Shown: positions 45,901 through 57,209 of the stretch, piece by piece
Layout: each line of letters opens with the position of its first letter
How positions within the stretch are numbered: position 1 is the first letter of the stretch
Assembly: GCA_024180945.1 (NCBI GenBank)
Contig: JAKSGN010000002.1
Coordinates: 2,976,001 to 3,040,000, forward strand
From: Macrophomina tecta
Lineage: Eukaryota > Ascomycota > Dothideomycetes > Botryosphaeriales > Botryosphaeriaceae
Reading direction: 5' to 3'
Length of the DNA: 64,000 nucleotides
Program-made: the position numbers and the translations under genes
Notes under the pieces: generated by a model
Database searches by the model: none
Seen by the model: only the letters and a program-made list of their open reading frames with translations
Told to the model about the DNA's origin: nothing

Positions 45901-46644
45901 TTAGAACTTGTTGAACTTCTTGACGGCCTTGCCAGTGCGGGGAAGCACGCGGAGGACGTTGAAGCGGACCTGTTGTCTGCTGTTAGCCAAATTGTCCTGA
46001 AATCCACATGGGAAGTCTGAAAGGATTCGGAATATATCCATCCCGCATTTTCGAACGTACAGTCTTGCTGAGAGGCCTGCACTGGCCAACGGTGACCTGG
46101 TCACCCTCCTCAACACGGAAAGCCGGGGAGACGTGGGCGGCGAGGTTCTTGTGCCTCTTCTCGTAACGAGAGTACTTGGGGATGAAGTGAAGGTACTCGC
46201 GGCGGATGATCAAGGTACGGTGCATCTTGGTGGACACGACGGTGCCGGTAAGGATACGGCCACGGATAGAGATGAGACCGGTGAAGGGGCACTTCTTGTC
46301 TGTAGTTTTCCACTGTCAGCGCTGCTCCGCGATGTTTCGATTGCGCATTCCTCGCGAGCGCGTCTGGAGTGGTTCCCGTGTCGCAAGTGCGTCGCTTTTC
46401 GCCAATCCACCTCTTATCATTTACTCGAAAACCACATTGCCGCGCTCGTCTGGAAATCCGACGTACCAATGTAGGAGCCCTCAATGGCGGTCTTGGGGGT
46501 CCTGAAGCCCAGGCCGACGTCCTTGTACCATCTCCTGCCACCCTTGCCGACGCGCTTGCTCTTGCTGGTGGACTTGGAGACGAGGTTGATGTGCGGCTGC
46601 TTCTGGAAAGCACGCTCGCTCTGGACGGTAAGCTCGGTGGCCAT
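45901..46644 (-). CDS. RPS11: 40S ribosomal protein S11 (uS17)
   Basis: Three exons: 46644-46467, 46299-46061 and 45969-45901, with introns of 167 and 91 bases; 161 residues, the usual length. Text is near-universal: [114 protein letters not shown], and the basic end KAVKKFNKF. uS17 is a 5'-domain protein of the 40S subunit. The introns are longer than elsewhere in the window, as often seen in ribosomal protein genes. It is divergent from KNL1 and shares a 341-base promoter region with it. Confidence 0.97.
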
Positions 46645-46985
46645 GGTTGCTGCGGCTCGTTGTCTGGTGAAGGGGGCCGGGTGGTGAGCAAGGTCGTCGT
46701 TGTCGAAAAAAGGTCGTCAGCTTCCGCGTACGGTGCGTTCGAATTCTCGCCGATGTGGGTGGCGTGCACGGCCCTTCGCTTATGCGGGCTTACTTAAGCA
46801 AGCCCAAAGGAAAGCGTGGCCGGGCCCTGGCCCGATGGGGAAGCAGCAAAACACGCAAGAACAACAAACCGACGTCAAGCTGCAACGCACTACAACACCA
46901 CAACCACCGTGAATCGAACCGCTACATCACCAACCAAAGCTGCCCTGTGGACGATTGCTGCGCCCTTGAGCTCGCGGTCACAGCC
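46645..46985. promoter_or_regulatory. Shared divergent promoter of RPS11 and KNL1
   Basis: 341 bases between the two start codons, no TATA box. The only intergenic stretch for both genes, so it must carry control elements for a ribosomal protein and a kinetochore scaffold. A CTTAAGCAAGCCC-like stretch is at about 46790-46803. No factor site can be named. Confidence 0.5.
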
Positions 46986-49900
46986 ATGTCCGCGGAGCAC
47001 AACAAGGAAAACATTGCGGAGGGCCTTTCCGTAGGCTCGCCCGCGAAATCTATCGCCTTGTCGCCGAAGAAGTCTGGAGGCCGCAAGACGCGCAGCAAGA
47101 GTATTGGCCCCGGTGGACTCGATGTGCCTTTGAAGGAGTCGGGTGGTAACCGCAGGAAGGTATGCTTCAGTCTGACATGCGCGATAAGATCACGCGCTAA
47201 GAGCAATAGTCTGCCATGCCTGCGATGCCCGTCAAGTCGATTCTTTCCCGAGAAGATGAGGTAAAGAGGCGCGAAGAGCGCCGCAAATCTCTGGGTATGT
47301 GAACGATGTCGTACCGGTCCAATCAACCCGGCTTACATCTCGCGCAGCCAAGCGACGCGTCTCGTTTGCTCCCGAAGCAACGCTCCATACTTGGGACGTT
47401 ATTGAATATATGCGCGATGCGACCTCTTCCTCGGCCTCTTCCAACTCCACCCGACGTGCATCGAACGCGACCCGAGACTCCAGCTCGCCCGAACGGGGCG
47501 TCCGTTTCTCTGGACCAGAGTCGGACCCCGCAGAGCCGCCGTCCACGCCTCCCGAACAGGTTGAAGATGACCTGCCTTCATCTTCCCCGGAGAAACAGCG
47601 CGACTTGCACCAGAAGAAGCACCGCCGCAGCTCCGGTATTCCACCTATGAACTTCAACAACCCCGACGATGAGTTCTCCTCCAGCCCTTATAGCGGAAGC
47701 TCAGCTCCAGGAAGCGACGACATCGAGATTGCGTCGGAAAGTGATGATGACGCGAGCACAATGATGAGTTTGGACGTAGGGGATGATAATGAACATACTT
47801 CGGCCTCGGTCGCCTCGAATGACTCGACAGGGTCTAGCGCGCGGCTAGACGCTGCCCTTCGACAGGCCGCGGAGCAAGCAGGGACAACGCGGTTTCAGTA
47901 CGGAGGAGAGGATGATGACGACGGAGAGGCATCAATGGAGATGGCTGGCGACGAAATCACTGCCGCCTTTAAGCCATGGGTTCAGAGGACCGCATCATCA
48001 GAAGACAAGGAGAATGTACAATCAGATTCCTTCGCATTCAAGCTTCCAGGGCCAGGACAGGACGATGATAGCGAGGGAGAAGATATGAGCATGGACATTA
48101 CGCGCGTCATGGGAGGAATTGTTGCATCGCACCAATCGCCGCAGAAGCATCCAGCCCAGAGCCCGGAACCGGAGAATGTAACGATAGATTTCACCACTGT
48201 CATGGGCGGTATTCAGAGTGCGGCACCATCCAAGCAACCCAGCCATGCCGGGATGAAGCGAAGAAGGTCATCTGTCCTCCCAGCAACGGCAGACGACCAG
48301 GGTAGCCCCGCTAAGCGACAAGCGTCACGCCGGATGAGCATCAGGAGGAGGAAGTCTGTGGCACATGATGATGACCTGGAGGATAGTACCATGGAGTTCA
48401 CCACCGCCATTGGAGGAATCAAGTCTGCACAAAAGCAGGAGAAAGCGACACGTCGAAAGAGTGTGAATGACACATTCGGCGAAGTGACAATGGACTTTAC
48501 CATGGCCATGGGCGGAATCGAGAACAGTAACAATCAGCAGCAAACCTCTGTGGATGATACGATTGCGAGCAAAGATGACAATGAGGACCTTTCGATGGAG
48601 TTTACGGCGATCCTGGGGAGCATTCAGAACAAGCAACAAGAAGCTACACCGGCTACCCCAGAGTCTAAGAGGACTGCTGTTGCAACGCCTCCCAGCAAGC
48701 GCGGAAGCGCTGCGAGATTCACAAACAACCACCCAGAAGCGCCTAGTCCATCACCGATGAAGGTTAGCAATGCTGTGCTGGCAAATGCGGAGAGCCCCCA
48801 CCTCGGCTTGAAGCTCTACAAAGATACGACGCCCAAAAAGTCGCCAAGGAAATCCCCCCGTCGGTCACCAAGGAAGAGTGTCGGAGATGTGAGATTAGAT
48901 AGTCCAGCTCCAAGACCGGCATCAGCTGTGAAAGAACCTCAACCTCCAAGTCAGGAGCAGCCTGCTGATGTACCTGAGACGGTCATGCAGGATGTGGTCG
49001 AGACGCAGACCTCCATAGCTGCTGAAGAGCCCAGCACAACACCAACAGCAGACCCCGCCCCCAAATCGGTGCCTACTTCGTTGATGGACTCTATCAAGCT
49101 TCTCTCTACGCCACGAAAGCAAGTGTTCTCATCGCCGCTGAAGCGGGTTGTCTCTACGACTCCCAAAGAGCCCACGCCTCGAAAGTCGCCAAGCCCAAAG
49201 AAGCCTCCTTCAACAAAAAAGTTAGCGTCTCCCCGGAAACAGGTCCAATTCGACCCAGCACCAAGCCCAGCTATTGAAAAGAGAATAGAGTCTGTAGAGG
49301 ACGACGCCGCAGGAGATCAGGAACAAGTAGAGCAGATCCAGCTCCAGGATTTCTTGGAGATGACCAAGATTCGCTTCATGGATCTCACCACCACAAAGCG
49401 CAGGCACACTGGCTACCCAGGCGCCCAGAATGCCTTCGGCAGGAACGCAAGCATGAGCGCAGCTGAGATCGAAGGCAAGGACGATTTAGAAACTTGTGTC
49501 GTGGCTGCCGCCTGTACGGAGCCTGAGTATCTCATGTACCAGCATGCGTGTCATGAGCTGAAGAAGTACATCGCTGAAGGAAAAAATCTCGTCCACCAAA
49601 TTGAAGAGGAGGTGTACGAAGAGAATCCTGCCTTGTTCCGCGATTACATGTCTGCTCCTCCAGACCAACGTCAGATCATGGACAATCAATTCAAGAACGT
49701 GAAGACGAACGCTCGCTTGAGAACCAAGGAAGCTTGGTATGGATGGCGGAGCAATCTACTTCATGATATCAAGGCGGGCCTGACAAAGACTGCGGACAGC
49801 TTCAATGAAGATGACGCGGCGCTAAAGAAGCAGGAGGAAATCCTCGACTCTGCTCTCCCAGCGTTGTCAGAGCACCGCACCAAACTGGAGCAGGAGTCGA

Positions 49901-50871
49901 AACAACTACAGCGCCGTGCCGAAGAGCTCAACGGACCCGACAAGGAGGAGCTAGATGGCGCGAGAGAGCGGATCGTCGCGACCGAAACCGCCATTGAGGA
50001 GAAGAAGCGAATGATCGAAGCCTTACAAAAGGAACTCGCCGAAAAAGAAGCCAACATCGAGGCCGCCAAGGAACGCAAGGTCGAGTGCCTCGAGGAAATC
50101 AAAGCCGCCGAGCGCGTTCGCGAAGAGTGCCGAGGCTGGTCAGTCGACGAAGTCAAGGCGCTCAAAGCGCGAGTGTCCGCACTCGAGGACAAGCATGGCT
50201 GGCTGATAACGTCGGCCAGCTCAGACCCTGAAACGATCACGATGAGCTACCGCAACGACTTGCAGCTCTTCTTTCACCCGGGTGCCTTTGCCCCGCACGC
50301 CTCTTCCTCCACCTCATCGTCCCCTATCAGCCTCACTTATATCGGCGACTCCGCCCCCAAGTATCCCTCCCCGCTCACTACCACCAAGCGGTTCTTCCTC
50401 CAGGCCCTTCGCGCCAACCTCCACTGTTTGTCCCAGTCGACAACCCCCATCCGCACCGTCCTCGTCCACGTTGCTCGCGGCTGGGACGCCTGCCTCGCCC
50501 TCGCCGCAAATGTCCGCCGCCTCGCCCTCGCCCACGTCACCGACGAGTCTATCCTGGCCGACGAGCGCATGGCTGTCACCTCAAACGTGCTACTGCCGTC
50601 AGTCCAGTCTAAGGTGCGCGTCATCTTCGAGGTGGGTATCGCGAGTGAGGGTATCGCCGTTGATGAAGCCGACGGCTGGAAGACGGAGGTCGGTGTCAGC
50701 GCGCACGTCGTGTACGGCGAGTCATACAAGGAGGGTAAAATGGCTCAATTTTTGGAGGAAGCTGTCGGCAAAGAGGTCTTTATCGGTGGCCCCGCGAACT
50801 GGGGCGATGCGGTCGCGGATTTAAGGGAAAGGTTGATTGCGAGGGGAAGAAGGGGCGGGAGGGTCGATTGA
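46986..50871 (+). CDS. SPC7: Kinetochore scaffold KNL1/Spc7 (Spc105)
   Basis: Three exons: 46986-47159, 47210-47294 and 47348-50871; 1260 residues. KNL1 links the KMN network to the spindle checkpoint. Exons 2 and 3 rebuild both PP1 docking motifs, KSILS (SILK type) and RRVSFAPE (RVSF), so PP1 binding is intact. Between about residues 330 and 510 are at least five MELT-type repeats for Mps1 phosphorylation and Bub1-Bub3 binding: MDITRVMGGI, IDFTTVMGGI, MEFTTAIGGI, MDFTMAMGGI and MEFTAILGSI. A Ser/Pro/Lys-rich region with SPRKSPRRSPRKS-like Cdk sites follows, then the Spc7 coiled coil (about 900-1070) and an RWD-like C-terminal domain that binds Mis12. Nuclear, centromeric. The first ATG is at 46986. 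Confidence 0.95.
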
Positions 50872-51780
50872 GGCTATTTGCTTCGCTTCCGCATGTGAAG
50901 CAAAGAGTTGTTTTTCATGAAGTTATGATGGGCTCTTTCTTGGGCGTTGGCCGTGTGTATAGTGTTTTTTTTTTTTTTTTTTTTTTTGGCGGGGGGGTAT
51001 ATCTGGATGATGGAAGGACGGCTGGTGATTGGCCTATCGGTGTATGGGGTTCTCATTGGCCTGACCTACGGGTTATGGCATAGTTAATATAGGTTTGGAA
51101 CAGTTTTTGTGCTTGAGTTGTGGCCTTTTCATTGTTCAGTACGTTCATCAAATCGTTCTCAATAATCATCCGAGATTATGCATGTTTCTTCATGCCAACT
51201 TTTCTACCCTGACGCAAGTCTTTCTTTTCCGGCGGTCTTTGCTAAACCGCATGCCTGTGCCAGCTTTGATCTGTTCAGCACGCCGTTCCGCTGGAGCCCG
51301 ATCCATTCCACTTTCCGGAGTCCCCGCGCTATCCGGAGGATTACCTTTCTTCAAAGCCTCGTCCATTTAATCAAACGGTCGAGCCGCAACCCTCCATTAC
51401 TCCACTCCCCCAACTCAATCACATCCCCACTCATGAAAATCCTCTCAGATATACTCCAGCCTCCGCGGATGCGCCTTCAAGGGATGCCGTTACTGCTACA
51501 GCAACGTCTCGCTGCTAGCGCTCCTCGTATTCCTTTCCGCCAGCACCTCGCTGATGCTATGGTTGAAGCTGCGCCTCTAGCCAACGCCGGCAGCGTGCAG
51601 GCTGCGTCCACGAAGCTCTTTGTCGTCATCGTCGGCAGCGCTGTGCTCCTTCGCGTTCGCGAGGACGTGAGCGTCCTGATTGCCGTCGAAGATGGTGCCG
51701 ATAGTGAACCCAAAGCAGAGAGTGGAGTGGCCCGGGTTGATCCTGCTGATATTCGCGACGCCGCTGTTCTTGTCGGCGAA
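50872..51780. other. KNL1 3' flank, long T tract
   Basis: Contains T23 at 50965-50987 followed by a G-run. The plus-strand frame 51178-51891 runs over the adjacent minus-strand gene's end and has no motif; not called. Confidence 0.5.
50965..50987. repeat. Poly(T) tract, 23 bases, followed by G-run
   Basis: T23 then GGC and seven G. It lies about 90 bases after the KNL1 stop and may vary in length between strains. Confidence 0.8.
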
Positions 51781-52368
51781 CTAGGTGGTGGTGGTGGTGG
51801 TGGTGGTGGTGTTGTTGTTGTTCTTGTAGTGCGACCTGTGCTCTTGAGTGGTGGCAGGAAGGTCACAGCCATAGTGGATGGCGCAAGATGAGGTGCCGTC
51901 GCCGGCACCATTCGGGATAGAGTAGTCGTTGCTATTCGTGGTAGGAGTGGCGAAAGGGTTGCGGCACTGCTCTTCGTCAACAGCGCCGTCGCGGCCGCCG
52001 GTCGTGTAGAATGATCGACCTCCTCCTCCTCTTCCTCCTCCGCCCGCTGCGATGTGACCCATGACGCCGAACTTGAGATCGCCCAGGTCTAGATCGCCAA
52101 AGTTTGTTGCGGCTTCATAATCCACACCTGTGAAGCGGGGGAGTGGTGCTCTGCCGCTCGGGAAAGTGCAGCGGACGTCCCTGCCGCGTATGCAGTAGCT
52201 TTCGGCGACGAGGCTGTGCTCGATGGCGGAATTCTCGCGGTCACGCGGAATGATGGCGTCGCGATGACGGTCGATGCGCACCCGCCAGATATGGACGACA
52301 ATGAGGCCAGAGACCAGGACGCCAACAAGCACGATGCCGAAGAGAGGTACTGGGTCCGGGAGAGGCAT
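51781..52368 (-). CDS. Putative single-pass membrane protein, Thr-rich end
   Basis: ATG at 52368 to TAG at 51781 gives 195 residues. One hydrophobic segment near the N-terminus (LFGIVLVGVLVSGLIVVHIW, about 9-28) is followed by a basic, then acidic/Gly-rich region (HIAAGGGGRGGGGRSFYTT) and a tail of Asn and nine Thr encoded by the (ACC)n repeat at about 51784-51811. No family is recognised. The stop codon abuts the repeat, and the same frame is open again for 67 codons beyond it (down to about 51580), so a longer protein with a different repeat length is conceivable, though other frames in this GC-rich stretch are also open. It lies alone between KNL1 and the F-box gene. Confidence 0.45.
   Translation of the reverse strand: MPLPDPVPLFGIVLVGVLVSGLIVVHIWRVRIDRHRDAIIPRDRENSAIEHSLVAESYCIRGRDVRCTFPSGRAPLPRFTGVDYEAATNFGDLDLGDLKFGVMGHIAAGGGGRGGGGRSFYTTGGRDGAVDEEQCRNPFATPTTNSNDYSIPNGAGDGTSSCAIHYGCDLPATTQEHRSHYKNNNNTTTTTTTTT
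51784..51822. repeat. GGT/GTT trinucleotide repeats
   Basis: About nine GGT units followed by GTT units on the plus strand; on the minus strand they encode the Asn-Thr tail of the membrane protein. Confidence 0.85.
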
Positions 52369-54198
52369 TTTTTGAGTTTACAATTCTTATTAGACTGCTG
52401 GCTGATAGGCTAAGCGGCGCTGTTTCCTGGTATTCGGATAACATAAGCTGGCGTGGTGGTAGATGGGATCGTTCTTGGTCATAGGAGGTTGGATAGGTTT
52501 GTGCGCATAGATGCAGTAGCAACCTTCCGAGCGGAGGAAGGGTTGCTACCTCACACACTCGTCCAGTCCACACTTGATGAGGCAGGTTATCGTGACGTGT
52601 GGTCGGCGGCTGGTTCAGTCAATGAAGATGTAGAACTTCCGGTTGACGGCCTGCCAGTCGTGAATTAACCGGTCATTTACACCTGTGTGGCAGTGGTAAT
52701 GTTGGGTTTAGGTGGAATCTGCACTAGGGCGATAGTTCATGCAGTGTAGTTATGCCAGTTGTGCAATAGGTCTGAGGTGGAGAGGTGTCGAAGTAACAAA
52801 AGGAGCCTAGGAGCGGATACACTCATTTTCGTTCTTTCTTGACATTGGAGCGCACCGCTCTTGAGCACTTGGATTATCAGTCACTGTAGTAGCTACTTCA
52901 GTGCGCTCTGGAGAGCTGGGGATGACGTCCGGATGCGCAGTTGGGGGACGAAAGGCAAACGAGGAAGTCGATAGCATCCGTGACTGCCACAATAGATATT
53001 TTGCCACGGTATATACTCTATTCGTTCGGTCGGTGCAACTTCCTGCTCATTTAATGCGACCTGTACTCACTATTCAGAAAGAACTGCAGTAAAAACTTTT
53101 GGTTCTTTGTTGGGAATTGAGCATGGAAACTGATATTCACAACGCCATGCCCAGGTATCGCTGTGAAGCCACTATCTGTTCTAGTCCCATTATGGCAGAC
53201 GATTTTATGACGTGTACGAGCAATTGAGTGGCTCTACTAGTATTCTAGCGGGATATAAAAGTAACGACGTCATTTGCGCTTGCCTACATCGTTGATCTGT
53301 GCCTCCCTCACCTCAGCCATTTTACCATTCATCGGCTTCCAAGAGCCTGGGACAACTTCCCACATATCTTGCGTGTTGAGTTATCCCCTCCTGGTTCGAG
53401 GCTCTCTCCTAATATGTTTCTGGTTTCTGCGACTCCGAGCTCTTGGGTCAATCATGGCACTCCTGGCCTCGTTGTTTAGTCTTGTAAGGCTCCTCCTATA
53501 GGCTGCCCCTGCTGTTCAGCTTGATTCATGCCCTTCCGTAAATTCAAGCCTACCTTTGTCAACTCAAAGGTCATGCTAAACATGACAAATAAAGATAAGA
53601 AGGACCTGCCACGTAATGTTATTCGCTACCTTGAATACGTATAAAGTGTGCAACAATAGCCAAAAGATAAACATCGAGATCCCTTTTTCTGACCAAAAAA
53701 ACCGTAGAGTAATAAAACGAGGCCAAATAAGACAATCTTAAAACTATTTTTGATAGACCATGAGTGGAAAGCCTAGGACGAGACCTAAGATGTAGTCATT
53801 ACTAACCAATAATGGAAGAAAAACTGTCTCTTCGGCTCCGGACACCAGGCTTTTTTTCTTTGCTGCGTTGGAAAAGAATATGCCGCCGGTACAGATATTT
53901 TGTGCTGATAAATAGAAAAACGTAATGATGCGGAGGAAAAGGTAGACAAGTTGTGGAACATAAGTAGCCAAATACAACGACATGGTTCGGACGCGAATCC
54001 GAATCACCTATGGCGATGCCGCGAGAAAAGTAAAACGTCCGGAAAAAGCATACGGGCCAGACCGCGGCGTAGACGCTTCATTTATCCCAACCTATGGGAC
54101 TGCGGAATGCACTGTCTGCGGACGGCCCCATTCGGTAATAGTTGCCTGCTTGTTGTGGAAGTTGATCCGAAAATGTAATTGAATACCCCCAGTCTGCG
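52369..54198. other. Gene-poor, partly AT-rich region
   Basis: 1.8 kb. The 53530-54010 part is clearly more AT-rich than the rest of the window (for example CAAATAAAGATAAG and AAAACGAGGCC runs) and stop codons are dense, which is the look of decayed or repeat-induced-point-mutated DNA. A palindrome TTCGGA-CGCGAA-TCCGAA lies at 53986-54003. No transposon frame or terminal repeat could be identified. A GGATATAAAAG element at about 53251 is not followed by any supported gene. Confidence 0.45.
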
Positions 54199-55808
54199 TC
54201 ACCTTTGACTGTGCTCCGGGCACCTCCTCACAACCCATTTTTCCCAGATCTTTCGCTGTGCATTCGACACGAAGAGGCCATTGTCCCCCAACGCTTCTGG
54301 ACTCTCCAAGAAGGAGTTTCTCCCGCAGTTGCACCAGGGTACCGAGGATGGCGTATCGGGCGAGATCATCGGAAAATCCATGCCTTCCTCCTCCGGACCA
54401 TTGTCGTCGTCCGAGTGATCGTGTTCCGACGAAGAATCGGACATGTCCCCCAGCGATTCCTCCGAGTCTTCCTGTTCCGCAGTGGCGTGAGGATCCCAGT
54501 CGCTTTCGTCGTCGCTCTCGCTGGCCCCTCCCGGCGGATCGTCCGGGACCTCGGCCCCCGCCACCGCCCACTGCTCATCAAAATGCTTTGCGTAGCCTAT
54601 GCGGCGCAAGCTTACCCAGTCGAGCCGAATCATGTCGTCGCGTAGAAATGCGAGCACGTCTTTCCACATGCTACCCTCCTTGAGCAGCACATCCCTCAAC
54701 CGCAGGCCCTTTAGCCTGTCCCGGTGCCGATGTGCCAGGGCGATGATCTCGTCCGCATCCAGTCTCCATGCCTGGATGCCAAACGCCAACAGCTTGTCCC
54801 AACGAACGTTGTGGAATATTTCTTCCAACCTCAGGCTCAGCGGACGGTGGGAGGGGAAACCGACGTGGACTGCTTGCATGTTTTTGGCAGCGTTGAAGAC
54901 GATCTTGAAGAGATCCGAGAGCTCGCGCATCTTATTGTCTAGGTCGGTGCCGTCGTCAAAGTGGAGCTCTAAACACGTAAGCCTCTCTGCCAGAGATGTA
55001 AAGGCTTTGGGAGGATGCGATGCCAGGCTGATGGCGCTCTGTGGACTGAGCATGGGCGAGGAGAAACGTGAACACGGCGAGCGGGATTCGAGCAGGGCAA
55101 CGCCGAGGGTTTTTGCGCTATGTGAGCACGCGGGAGCCCAGTTGAGCTCGACCAGCTGGCTGAGGTGCTCGTGCTGGCGAATGTACGACAAAAGCCTGGC
55201 GGTTTCCTGGTCCTGCACGCGGAGGATCTGCACATGCTGCAGCGAGGTGAAGGCGGCCAGGGCGCGCTTGAGAGCGCGCTCGTCCTCGCCCGAGGCGACA
55301 ATCTCCTTTTGCTCGTTGACCTTCCGCACGAAGTGGCGCACGTCCAGCAGGCCCAGGCTGTCCTGCAAGCTGGGCAGCAGTTGCTGGATTCGCTCGCGTC
55401 CTACTCGACAGGTCAGTCTCTTGCCGGGGTTGGTCGGGGTGAGCGATGTGGAGGACCCTCTACGTAAAAGTACGGCACCATGTAGCTGAATTTCTTGACA
55501 TGTCGGGACAGGTGCGGGCGGCCGGCGATGTTCTCCAGCCGGCGGAAGCCCTTGCGGGAGAACCGGGTGGTGACACGGGCAAACTGGCAGACGGCACCCA
55601 AGTCGGAAAACCTCTTACACGTGAGGCGGAAGGCCCCGATGTCCTGCGCCTGGTTGGGAGCGGGCAGCGGTGGCGGCTTGAAGCTCTCCTGTGAGAGGTA
55701 GGAGCGGCGGTCGACATTGACCTGCTTCTCCGGATCTGCCTCAATGTAGTCGAGAATCTCGCGCAGCAGCTCGTTGGAGAGACTGAGCAGGCCGGCGGTG
55801 GAGGCCAT
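54199..55808 (-). CDS. F-box domain protein with leucine-rich body
   Basis: Two exons, 55808-55457 and 55400-54199, with a 56-base intron; 517 residues. The F-box is at the N-terminus (GLLSLSNELLREILDYIE, then GAFRLTCKRFSDLGAVCQFA), which binds Skp1 in SCF ubiquitin ligases; the rest carries helical, leucine-rich text (TSLQHVQILRVQDQETARLL, LRLEEIFHNVRWDKLL, LKGLRLRDVLLKEGSM) that would recognise substrates. The C-terminal quarter is acidic and Ser-rich (ESDDESDWD, SSSEHDHSDDDNG) and ends in a Cys/Arg pattern (WCNCGRN, RRCPEHSQR). The intron needs a weak GTCCTC donor to hold phase (acceptor GAGTAG); a GTAGAG site three codons earlier would break the frame. Substrate unknown. Confidence 0.8.
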
Positions 55809-57209
55809 GTCGCAGGGTCACGCGGGGTAGGCTTTCGGGGTGCGCATCGACCGGCGGGCCGGAGCGAGAGCGGCGCGCGGGCTTGGTGGCGGCGCGCGGA
55901 GGATGAGAGAGGGGCCGGGAGCGAGCGAGCGACTGGCGGGCAGCGGCGGGGTGGTGGGAGGACGGGGCGGTGCGAGGAGTCGGGGCAGTGTGGGCGGCGG
56001 CGGCGCGGGCGACGGTGACGATGATGGTGTCTCTAGGCGTGGGCGCGGGAAAGCAGGCCGCGAGGGAGCATTTTCAGGTTAAGAGCGAGCTATCTGCTGC
56101 ACCATGACCGAAGAAAAAGCAGCATGCAAGCGTGTCAGGCGCTATCGTCGGTTTTGAGGGACAGTGGATGGGGCATGCGCGGACAACGGATCCCAGAGGC
56201 ATCGCGCACCTCAGCCTGCGCAGTCGCCAGTCCAATCACCACCACGGCCGGCCATCATGGGCAGGCCCGTCTAGGCCCGAAGCGGGCTAGAGCAGTCACG
56301 TTACCGTCGCTGTATGCGTCTGATCCCGCGTTTATCACATTGCTCGTGTTCATGGGTCGTTAGCACGGCTGCATGAGGGCTGGGAGTGACAACACATAGG
56401 CGCAGCTGCAGCTGGGCCACTCACCGACGCCCCAGGCGTGCCCCAGCCCCAAGCATTGGCCCGCGCCGAAGCACGTCAGCCGGTTTCCATGATCGCAGAC
56501 GAGCCCGAAGAGCGGCCTTGGATGGAAGATCGACGAGATGCCCTGACTCTCCGACCCGCAGCGCCGCGCCGGTACGCTTAAAGCTCGTCGACTCCAGCCC
56601 GCTGACCGCCTGACCCAAACCTCCCTTCCTCGACGCTGCATCCCGGGACCTGCAGCTGCCCGCGCCGCCAGCCCATGCACGACAGACCTCTGCCGACTGT
56701 ACTACTGCTACGAGCACGTCCGCAGCTGCCAGCAGCAAGCCCTGCCTGATTGGCGTCGCATACCGCCAGCCAGGACGCACTTGGTCCCCACCGGGACGCC
56801 TGTGCGGCCTGCCGTTACACGTCGACGCCCGCCGACTCAGCCCGCCCTATCCTGATCTTACCGCTGCAGCTGGCAGTCGACAGCGCATTGTGTCATCCTA
56901 CCGCCGCTACATACATATGTCATGTCGTCGGCCACGTTGATGTTTCATTCTACGCATGTCTGCCTGCTCCATTCCGCCTGCCGGCTGCCTCTGTGCCGCG
57001 GACGATGCGGAAGGAGACACGTACGCCGTCAGCTCTAGCCTATTGCCCAACTGCCGTGCCACCTTTCGGAGAATTCGTCTGGTTGACTTTGCTGTATTGC
57101 TTGCTGCCCATCCCGCGTCTCCTTGACTTCCTCGGGGCCAGACCCAGCGCTATTATTGCAACACACCGGAAAGCAGCACCGTCCTCGCTTTCGAACCCCT
57201 TGCCCGCGC
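55809..57209. other. Intergenic, F-box promoter region
   Basis: 1.4 kb, GC-rich from 55840 to 56060. Between the F-box start and the PPAT 3' end, both on the minus strand. Frames here lack motifs. No RNA gene seen. Confidence 0.5.

Noticed and set aside
46890..46925. GGTTCGATTC-like T-loop on the minus strand
   Set aside because: Stem pairing fails; it is in the RPS11/KNL1 leader.
36635..50871. RAD2, KMT6, RPS11 and KNL1 as a functional cluster
   Set aside because: Housekeeping genes on different strands with separate promoters; closeness alone is no evidence of joint action.
51178..51891. 237-codon plus-strand frame
   Set aside because: Gly/Val runs are the GGT/GTT repeat read on the opposite strand; no motif and overlaps the better minus-strand gene.
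53986..54003. 18-base palindrome TTCGGA-CGCGAA-TCCGAA
   Set aside because: Short, single, and not next to a gene end or repeat; could be a chance hairpin.
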